Shown here: positions 55,154 to 64,000 of the stretch, in pieces
How positions within the stretch are numbered: the stretch's first letter is position 1
Layout of the letters: each line of letters opens with the position of its first letter
Assembly (NCBI GenBank): GCA_026874595.1
Contig: CM049320.1
Span: 42,170,714 to 42,234,713 of the forward strand
DNA from: Sipunculus nudus
Lineage: Eukaryota; Annelida; Sipuncula; Golfingiida; Sipunculidae
Direction of reading: 5' to 3'
DNA: 64,000 bases
Notes under the pieces: model-generated
Told to the model about the DNA's origin: nothing
The model's input: the letters and a program-made list of their open reading frames with translations, nothing else
Databases searched by the model: none
Translations under genes and position numbers: made by a program

Positions 55154-56481
55154 AAGGATTCAGTGAGGCAGTTAATGCACTATATCTTGAATTCAATTTC
55201 AGAAGTATTATTGCAAGACTTTAGAATAAGGATATGAAGAAACTACAACCTGTCTGAATGATAAAATTATCTCGCAATATCAATTACAATAAATTATGTC
55301 ACTTGTTCATCTGAAGTATAAGATAGAAAAAAGTACTTGCACCCCCTCCTCCAAAAAAAAGACTTTGCAACATGCCCTCCTCCTAAAGAGTGAGTTTTAC
55401 ATGACCACCTGTACCCCTTGAAGCAAGGCCCATGGTGTCACTTATATACTGTTGGTGGGATAATATCAGTCCCTGCAGGGTTATGGTAGCGTGTGTATAT
55501 GATCCAGACAGAGCGGCAAGGTTTCTTTATCTGCAAAAAAATTATACGACTTCTCCATGTCGGCTGCGTTAATTAATAATTCCTCATTTAATTCAAATAA
55601 GGTTTCGTGTTATTCTTGGAAGACATTAATGTTTGGTCTGTGCGATTTTGTTTGTGAACATGATCTATCTGAACGTGATAATTATCCTAAAATTTCTTCT
55701 CGAAAACTTAGGTAGAGTTAGTGAACCAGTCACCTTGACCTTTACCATCAAGATTAAATAAGATAACTTCAAATTAGAAATTTTAGAAACTTCAAAATAG
55801 TCCCCATAATGTTTGCAGAAAGGATATATATCTAAGATTGGGACGGTTTACGATTGAGACATTTATGCACCATGTAATCAATAATCAATTTTCATGCAAA
55901 ATAACCTCTTTTTTATTTCCTTATGATTTAAAAGAAATAATCCGGTCAAGAAAACAAGTCCTTCATTCATTCCTGGTTAGAGGGAGCTATTAACATACCA
56001 GGTATATTATACATGAAATATAGTAGATTCACTCTAAAATACTGGTATTACGAAACCTGTCAATATTTTTCATAACTGTTTGCTAACACCTGTACAAGTG
56101 GAAAAAAGCATGCATCGGGGGCGCATAGCCTAAACATTAGCGCGCTTGTGTCCTTTTTTTCGAGATTTTTTTAACATTCCAATCGGTGTTTGTTCTGTGT
56201 TTCTTCTTTCTTGATTCTTGATTTGGAATTGTCACCCATGGTCACAGGACCGGGCCTCTAGTCACGTAGTCTTGTTATGGCGAACAGACGCACGTAGACT
56301 ATATTCATTCACACACAGAACCAGAGCAACAAAACCGGTGATCTGGAGATATTAAGCACGTGTGTCGAGGTCAGTGCGCACGAAACCTGCGGTAGTGACA
56401 ATGCATTGATACATCTTTATGAAGCTCTACTTTATGTATCGAGCATTTTGATCCTGGAAAAGCAATCAAACCCTTTCAGAA

Positions 56482-56551
<70 letters not shown>

Positions 56552-58080
56552 ATAATGTTACGCCAACCTAAACGACATTGGACACATACAATACGATGTA
56601 TTTTACTTTTGTCTCTTCCATGTTTTCAAAAGCACAGTTTCATACTTTACTTAATGATTAATTCAACATCAGGCAAAAATCATGGTTGATGAACAATTAC
56701 TAATACTTCGAGGCATATCGTCATTCAGTTTATCATCACCCCACTTAAAGCGGCTTTCTTCGTGACTAGGATCATTTTGTTCTATTTAAAAACAATTTTC
56801 TAATTTTTATCTCTGCCAGGTTTTATTTTATCGCCGTCGTGTGGTTATTAATTAGCTTAGAATATTTTTTTCTGTAATCGAATTCCAGCTGTGTATTCCC
56901 TCCATGGACCTGGTGGACCGTAACACATATTTGTCTTTATAGCACACATTAAAATTTGTTATGATCCTTGCGGAGGTTTATATGTGGTCTCAGGCTACTT
57001 TCTAGTTTCAGGATACAGCAAAATAGATAGACCATCGATTAATATCCGAGTAGACAGATTACTGTAAGGTTAAAAATATTATACGAGGTAAAATATTCTA
57101 TTGGGTGTCCTTCGAATTAAAAAAAAATAATTTAGTGATTTTAAATTTAAGGAATTTTGACAGGGATATTTCCTTAAGTGTTTTTTTTTTAATATTTGTG
57201 TATGTGTCGGGAGAAGTGGTTAGGAGAACAATTACAGTTGAAAGAAATTCTTAGAATTTCAACTCCAACAAGTCCTTGCGGAGGTCCCTGATCAGTTTTG
57301 TCCCGCCATAGTCGTGTGTCCGTTATCACCAGTGCCCTTTGATTTTCTACGTCTCTATTTTTAAACAACCAATCAGAGCTAAGGCGTGACCGTCTCTTAC
57401 CGTGACCCAAATCAAGACAAATTCAATATATTTTTCCCGTCGAAAAGAGCTTTCTAAAATGAAATTGCAAATGTTCCTAAAGTGAATACGTGATGAATTT
57501 ATATAGGTAGGATACATAATGCATCTTTGAATGGTTACATCCACTGGCCATCAAGGAACCATGGAAACAGTCTGAAAGTTGTCTCGGTAAAAGGTCCAAG
57601 GTCGGTCTATGGAAAGAAGGAGTACTTCCTGAGTGCGTGACCCTCGCACCTCCAAGGGTTATTCAATATCAGAGACATATTTATGTCCCAGAACATTCTC
57701 AGGAATGTATGTAAACATTGTTTCATTTTCCCCCATTTAAATTAGCCAGTCCACTTTTCTAACGCAACTTAACGTGTCTATTCTGAAAGAAAAAAAAATT
57801 CTTTACAGAGTTATGTGTGAAAATTCGAAATCTGGTCGAATTATATAAGAATAAACAAAACTAAATTTTCAAAATATAAACTTTAAAACTCTGGAATTTT
57901 GGGAAATTTTGTAAACATTTATAAAAAAACCTTCCAAGTGAAAGCCTGAAATGGCAAATAACTTGAGGAATAAGACATGATCAGGGGCGGATTAAGAAAA
58001 TCCTGTAAAATCTTGGAAATAAAAACATTTGCGCTTTATTGCCTTATTACCGAAAAGAAGCCGTTTTATTTCCTACATCT
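54441..58080. other. No gene recognised; two microsatellites
   Basis: AT-rich. Holds (TA)n at 55102-55147 and 56485-56554, and a lone hAT-like terminus CAGGGGCGGATTAAG at 57982. Short frames here have no recognisable content. Confidence 0.5.
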
Positions 58081-58081
58081 G

Positions 58082-59061
58082 CACTGTTAGGAATAAAAGG
58101 TATTTTGTTAGAAAAAAATGGCGGAACCTTATAATGGCAGATTACATAATCGTGACGAGCACCAATTTTGTTACGGAGATAAAAAAATCAGATACCGCAA
58201 CACTAGGCAGCGTGAAATGTCTAGGGGAATGAATAAAGACGTCGGTGTTTTTTTTGTGAACAAATAATTACAATTTATTCTGAGAACAATCCTTACATTA
58301 CAATACAATAAATCAATACAATTACACAGTATAACAAATGTACATCACCAGAGTTTCCGGATCCTAGGCTTTGATTTCAGGATACCACCACTGTCACAGC
58401 TCAACAAATGTCCTTTATTACAAATAATCCAGATGGACAGTTCATGTAAATCTTCTCAGAGAATAGTCCGATTTAATCTCTAAATCAGTCTGTTGAAATC
58501 CAAAAGTGAAGTTCTGGAAATAATCCCAAAATCAAACTGAAGACAATCCATATTTCGTCTGTAAAAGTCCGTAGAATAACTGTTAGTTCTGCAATTATCG
58601 GAAAGGTCCCAAAACTGACGGGAGAGTCACACTCTACCGTGTCCGCTGGTATTTTTCTCTGTGCCGGCTCTAAACACAACCCCTATTTATTGCTTTTTCA
58701 CCCGAAGTTCAGAAACTTTCATTTTCACGAATATTCCAAACACAACAATACACACGCGCCCATAGTGCATGAACACACAATTCTAGACTACAACGAGGGC
58801 TGTGTCTCCACACGCCACGGTTCCACCAGTACGGTTCCCATAGCAACGATCAGGGCTTGAGCCTAACACCAATCAGAACGCCATAATAAACAGATACACG
58901 TAACATGGTATTTTATAAAATACCTTATTAAAGGTATCTCTGAAATACCTTGAATAAGATATTTTATAAAGGGCATTTCAAAATACCATTAAAGGGTTTT
59001 TTGTATTTGGACACTTAAAAACCCTTTTCATACCTATTAAAATACACTTTTTCTAACAGTG
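58082..59061. mobile_element. CACTGTTAG-ended TIR element, 0.98 kb
   Basis: Left CACTGTTAGGAATAAAAGG then TATTTTG; right, inverted, CACTGTTAGAAAAAGTG then TATTTT. The right third contains a perfect 18-base palindrome GGTATTTTATAAAATACC (58907-58924) and repeated AAAGGTATTT words. No open frame; no clear target duplication. Confidence 0.65.
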
Positions 59062-59199
59062 TTTGAGAGTTATGTATAAAGTCGTGACCTGTGCCATGGT
59101 GTTGAGCCATCCTTTTCTGCGAATTCGTATCCGTCCTGATATAGGCCTAGGTTGAGGAAGCATTATGTTCCAAGGAGGATTATACTGGTAATAACAAAC

Positions 59200-60052
59200 A
59201 CGAAAAAAAGATAGCAAAAGATGTCATTGTGTCACGTATACATCTATTCGGACATCTAGGAAAGACACAAATGTGCGACAAAAATGGAAAATTCGATGAA
59301 AAAGGTTGGATGATAAGCATTCTAAGGAAGTCGTGGAAAAATCTGTTCAGTGAAGAAAGGGATTTCATTCTCGATACATTGCGAGAACCAGGGAGAATGA
59401 TCGCGTGTACACACGGCACAAAAGAATCATTCCTGTGATATACTGTATCACGAAACATCTAGATTTAAAGAAGAAAATAGTGTCTGCGGGGGCTTATGGA
59501 GGGGAAAAACAAGTATTCACTATATAGGAGCCGACAAAATAGAAGTTAACAGTGAAGCATAAATAGGAAACGTTTAGAAAGGGGACTTCCATTAGGCTGT
59601 AAGAAACTGTACCCTGAAAGTGATTACATCTTTCAGCAGGATGGTGCAACTTCACATACAGGTCATAGAACTCTAGGACACAACAACATTTGCAACATAT
59701 TGCCCCCGAATTCATTAGGGACGAGCTTCCCAAACAAAGCCCAGACTGCATGCTATCTAATCGATTATGCAATTTGGATTCTGAAAAAGCTGTCCCGCAC
59801 ATAATATGATTGTTGTATGACTGTGACTTGTGTAAGGAAAGATAACGCATGCATGGCAACGACAGCGTGAAAATGTGTGTGCCGGACGAACTGAAAAGTT
59901 TAATAAAAGAAAAAGACCTCAATGAGAAAATCAAGCAAAATTGGCAGAAAATAGCCCTGGAAGAGATTAGCGACCATATTAACTCATGGAACAAACGTTT
60001 GAGAGCAGTTTGTAGAGAAGACGGAGGGCCTATTGACCACCTATTCAACTGA
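59200..60052 (+). pseudogene. Mariner-type transposase relic
   Basis: Decayed coding text in several frames: IHLFGHLGKTQMCDKNGKFD at about 59240, FQQDGATSHT at 59631-59660 with the second DDE Asp at 59640-59642, LPKQSPDC near 59725, and a C-terminus ISSWKKRLRAV-like (INSWNKRLRAVCREDGGPID) with stop at 60050-60052. At least two frame breaks and internal stops. The 184-codon frame on the other strand is only its shadow. Confidence 0.75.
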
Positions 60053-60105
60053 GCGAAGAATTGTCGGGTTTGATACCAAATGCCGGAATTGCAAATTTGG
60101 ACATC

Positions 60106-60110
<5 letters not shown>

Positions 60111-60151
<41 letters not shown>
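60111..60151. repeat. (TA)n microsatellite
   Basis: About 20 AT units, 60 bases after the transposase relic. Confidence 0.95.
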
Positions 60152-60157
<6 letters not shown>

Positions 60158-60515
60158 GTTTTTGTGACCATAAAGGATATGTACATTACCATTTCTTAGC
60201 AAGTCGACGGTAGTAAGCATGTGGACAAAAGATTTTTGCTATCTGCTGTAAAAGCTTTGTCAAACTAAACATGCTGATTTCATACATCTTTCCGTGCACG
60301 AGATAAGACAGGAGCCTATGGTCCAAGCAGTATCACGAAATAAGAATGTTTTCATGCCCTCGAATGAAATTTCCATGAATAATCCTTGCGGATGACGTTA
60401 TTTCAGATGGGGATCCCCCAGCGTTCGTTGCAACAGAGTGCCAAAGGAAGCTACCGTACTTGTTAATTTCAGTTTCTCTGCTCCTACCCTCAGGTAAGCA
60501 TGGTATTGAACCAAT

Positions 60516-60703
60516 TTACTTATTAAAGGCACCAAGCTTTTTCCTCATTTCCATCATATCATAGTCCAAAACCTGCGTTGACACCTTTATTGTATGATTA
60601 CAAGCATACTGCGTTCCTTTTATCTCATCTTTGAAGAAGACTCGGTCAGTTTCGCGCGGTTTCCGCCTACATGGAAGATTGAAATGATTTACACTGGTGT
60701 TCA
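60516..60703 (-). CDS. Candidate terminal exon of an unknown gene
   Basis: On the minus strand, a polypyrimidine tract and TTTTTTTTCAG acceptor precede about 61 codons in the frame NTSVNHFNLPCRRKPRETDR...KLGAFNK, ending in TAA. A strong acceptor and balanced amino-acid composition set it apart from nearby frames, but I recognise no domain and see no neighbouring exon. Could be chance or a transposon remnant. Confidence 0.25.
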
Positions 60704-61044
60704 CTGAAAAAAAATTTAGCATCGCCGGATGTTCATTTCATAAATTTGTCATTATTAGAGAAACATAATCAGGTACAAAAGACACGTTTATTTATTATGC
60801 CATGTTTTACCAAACACGTTTCAATATTCTGTGGTTTGATTCTTAATCTTAAAGTTTAAATTTTGCGTTATTTGACTTCAGGAATAAGACCTATAGGCAG
60901 GTGATTTGTCATTTAGACTGAAACCTTATTGGTTGGCAAAGTGGAGAAGCAAAATATTGATATTACAAATAATAACATATATAGTTTAAGACATATGTAT
61001 AATATTAGATATGCTAATAATGAAAAAGTATTTCCACTCGTACT

Positions 61045-61280
61045 GACCTCTGAGGTCTAGGGGTAGAGCACAGGGCTTAAAGCAGAGAGGTCTGCAGGAA
61101 TAATGGGAAGGTTCTGCCCCTCAGCCGTCCATCACTCACAAACGAGCACTCACAAACGAAACGCCAGGATACAAAGATAGGATAATAGGACGCGAGCTTT
61201 ACCATCCTGCCACAGTCTCAAACCGAAATGAAACACTACAGCATAAAACAAACGGATGCGGTTTCTTTCACACAAAAAAG
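61045..61280 (+). mobile_element. Decayed SINE copy lacking the B box
   Basis: Aligns with 53991 onward: TCTAGGGGTAGAGCACAGGG, then a deletion that removes the B box and following bases, then CTGCAGG.ATAATGGGAAGG, CAGCCGTCCATCACTCACA, GCCAGGATA and AACCGAAATG. No intact tail or target duplication. Confidence 0.85.
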
Positions 61281-61836
61281 TATTCAAACTCGTTAGATGT
61301 TGCTTTGGATTCTCATCTTATTGATAAGACTCTGTTTTCCGCATATTAAATATACAATGATTAATGGAACCTTCACAGAACATCTCGAAAATTGACCCCC
61401 TCAAATATGAAGTCTCGTAGTATCATTGCCTTTGAGTGGAGCTGATAGACAGTTTAACCGTTTATCCTATTGTTTCGTTTGAGTTTAACATATTGTATCA
61501 CTTATATCAAGTTATTTATTAAATGTACCATATTTTAATCTTTATTCAGATGTCATTTTATTGAACTATATATATGCTGTGCACGTTTTCCATCTTTAAC
61601 TATTTTTTTCTGTACAAACGATAATAAACACGTACAAAGTTCGGTGCTTCCTTCCTAACAAGGTACTTTTTGTTACAAAAACCTGACCTAGTTTACCGGT
61701 GAAGGAATTTGATAATATTAAGACAAGTGGCCGGGCCTTCAGCGACCGGTGGTACTTTTTTTGTAGGAAATCCACATAGACACCCGGCATTGGCTGGTGT
61801 GTTTCAGGGATCCTACTTTTTCAAGTGTTATATAAT

Positions 61837-62069
61837 CAGAAGCGGATCCAGAGTTAGGTAGGTGTGTTGGGGGGGGGGGGGGGGGAACTGCTCTGGACCC
61901 CACCAAAACCTTTCACAGCTGCCACAGCCTTTTTAAAGGGTTTCAAACAAATATTTTCGGTCTAGATCTTCGGTCCCTTTTCCGGTCCCTTTTTCGACAT
62001 TTTTTATGTTTTTCTCATTAGGCTCTCTAGGTTTGACTTCCCTTTTCCAATATCCTTGATCCGCCCCCG
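61837..62069. mobile_element. Short hAT-like element with poly-G tract
   Basis: Left end CAGAAGCGGATCCAGAG, right end CTTGATCCGCCCCCG (inverted), with 17 G at 61869-61885. The target duplication is not convincing (only ATAAT shared). Confidence 0.6.
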
Positions 62070-63486
62070 ATAATGCAAAATATAAGAAGGTTGCAAAAAG
62101 CGTCCCAAGGTGCAGCACCAGGTGACATTCTCATTAGAGTAAGTTTGATAATGATTTAGAAGAGAAAAACGGCAGGAAGCAAGTGGTCCCTTGTGTTAAT
62201 GAAAATTGCGTCATCATCAGACAAAATGCTATGGTTTTAATGGTTCTGACGAATCCTCAAATGAACACCACATGAATAGAATGGTTGGGGATGGGGTGTC
62301 GCTGTTAACACACGCACGCAAACACACCCACTTTTATAGATCGCTTGAAGATGCCGACCTCAGATCTGTCCCTGTTTACTGTACGTGTCCTGCGTGCGTG
62401 GTCTGCTTCAGCCCATCACTGAGTAACACAGACAGAGCTATTCTCTATCAAAGAAATCAAAAATCTTGTTTGATGTGGAGACTAGTCCAGCATAAACAAA
62501 ATTTACGGAGTCAAACACGAAATCTTTCTATGGCATGTCTGTTCGTTAGAAACCATGGACGTAGACGGTGCAGTCACTTGTTTGCACTTGATACTTTTAT
62601 CAAAGTAATATACTTTTCCAGGAAAGACTACTTTTTATACTTGTTTTCTTACTTTTTTATGTTAATATGTTTGGTATACTTTTCAGTTCGGTTCTTTACC
62701 CAAGACTTTGATTTACTTTAGACTGTTTACACACTTATTTAAATTTTCGTAGGGGTGGTCAAGGTTTCAGAATAGTGTTATTTTATTGAGTTGACATGTG
62801 CTGTGCCATTGAATTTTGCATTATACATAAATTACTAGAAATATTTTAACTACTGATGAATCATGCGCACGCAACTACTAGCTTGCACTTGTTCAGAAGC
62901 ATCATATACGAAAAACAAATGACAGTTTCGCATTGATTTATACTCATGTTTTGCTTTTTTACATTTTTTCCAGACTATTTTATTTGATACTTTTCAACCA
63001 AGTTCAAAGCAAGGGTTATTTTCTTCACGGGAGTCTGTGCGTTTGCGTGTCCGCAAGATAACTGATAATATAGATCGATCTGGTAAAATTTGGTGTAAAT
63101 CTGATCGTAAATAACCTAGGAATTATTGTTTTATGGGGATTCATTGTATATTTGTTTACACTAGGAATTTTAACATGTGACCATATGGCTATCTTTGGAG
63201 TGAAGAGAGAACAATGAAGTAATTCGATATGCCGTTTCTCTGAAAGGTGTCGGTACTCAATGTTGTTGGGGATCAAGGTTGTTGTTCGTTATTTTTATAG
63301 TCAAAGACAGCAAAATCACAAATATTTTCAATGAAAAAAAATTCTCCGGAATATATATTAACATTATAACCATGTCATTGTCTTCCGCGATATGTTTCAG
63401 TCGACATATCGGATGCTTGTTTCATTCATGTATGATTTTCTCATGACACCTTGATTAACAGCAAACATACAATCAATGTAATCAAC
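62070..63486. other. No gene recognised
   Basis: A 171-codon frame (62206-62721) has low-complexity, Phe-rich C-terminal text and no known domain. I do not call it a gene. Confidence 0.45.
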
Positions 63487-64000
63487 TATAAAGTCCGTCC
63501 CAAAACCCTTGTCCCCTAATTGTTTTCGCTGTGATTATTTTAAGAATATTTGATTAATAAAGTCCTTTGGCCTAAACTGGATATGCAGATATTCCGCCAA
63601 TTAAAAAAAAGTATTTACTATTTTGCGACTCTTTTTGCGTTCTTTATGCTGATGGACAGTGGATGGCGCATTCCTCCATGGTACACTTTCCATGTCTATG
63701 CATGGTTGTGTGTGGTGTTTTTTAGACGTCACAAAGACGTAAAAATGGTCGTACGCGTATGACCTTCAATTGACTTACGTCTTCATCTTGCCTGGTTTGT
63801 TCCTGATCGGTACCCCGGCGATGAAAAAGTCATTAACGTTGGAGTATGTGTTTCTTTCAAAGTCAATGAAAGGTAAGGCGTAATTTTAACGCAGGCAGTC
63901 GGCGGAACAGCTCTGCAACCTTTGGACCAGGACTGTTTATACTGCTTCACTTGTAAGCTGTAGTTGTATGAAAGTTTGTCCTGGAAAAAAACGTGGACAC
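63487..64000. mobile_element. TIR MITE, second copy, cut by window edge
   Basis: Colinear with 27845-28433: TATAAAGTCCGTCCCAAAAC start, ATTCCGCCAATT, CACTTTCCATGTCTA, GACGTCACAAAGACGT, GCAGTCGGCGGAACAGCTC, and CGTGGACAC at the window end. Confidence 0.88.

Noticed and set aside
59494-60048. 184-codon open frame on the minus strand
   Set aside because: It is antisense to the mariner-type transposase relic, whose plus-strand text (QDGATSHT, SWNKRLRAV) is recognisable.
62206-62721. 171-codon plus-strand frame
   Set aside because: No known motif, Phe-rich C-terminal low-complexity text, no splice or promoter support.
1-64000. CRISPR arrays, bacterial operons, phage or plasmid features
   Set aside because: None seen; the intron-exon structure and repeat types are those of an animal nuclear genome. 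The short palindromic repeats belong to eukaryotic transposons and satellites.

Overview
This window is AT-rich animal nuclear DNA: short exons with GT/AG introns, long repeat-filled introns, many transposon relics, and no bacterial-style gene packing. The repeat types (tRNA-derived SINE, tandem units rich in TGACCTTGACC, many non-autonomous TIR elements) suggest a lophotrochozoan, most likely a mollusc and perhaps a bivalve. No species can be named from the sequence alone.

Two protein-coding genes can be rebuilt with consistent splice phases. The first is the 5' part of USP5 (isopeptidase T, a deubiquitinase) on the minus strand. Thirteen exons lie between 24249 and 697 and give 509 residues without a stop; the gene continues off the left edge. 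The second is CDCA3 (Tome-1, a mitotic-entry F-box-type protein) on the plus strand, with three coding exons between 32165 and 37224 giving 247 residues. The genes are divergent (head to head), as I recall them being in human, so this looks like an ancient gene pair. Next to the USP5 start, 24337-24423 carries CCAAT boxes, an E2F-type site and a CHR-type TTTGAA oriented toward CDCA3. This is a plausible original shared promoter.

The 7.9 kb between the two coding starts is mostly transposon. It holds a 3.0 kb Mutator-like element with 9-bp target duplications that sits in the terminal repeat of a smaller MITE, then two hAT-type elements with perfect 8-bp target duplications. The introns of USP5 carry a family of roughly 1.15 kb elements and a 330-bp tandem array. 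Both contain the palindrome GGTGGCGCCACC.

From about 38.1 kb to the right edge I find no secure gene. The region holds a C-rich minisatellite, poly-G tracts tied to CAGNGGCGGATCC termini, a CR1/Jockey-like and an L1/Tx1-like LINE relic, a CACTG-ended element full of ATGTGTT..AACACAT quasi-palindromes, a full SINE with a 16-bp target duplication and a decayed second copy, a second CACTG-ended element, a mariner-type transposase relic, several (TA)n microsatellites, and a second copy of the MITE running off the right edge.
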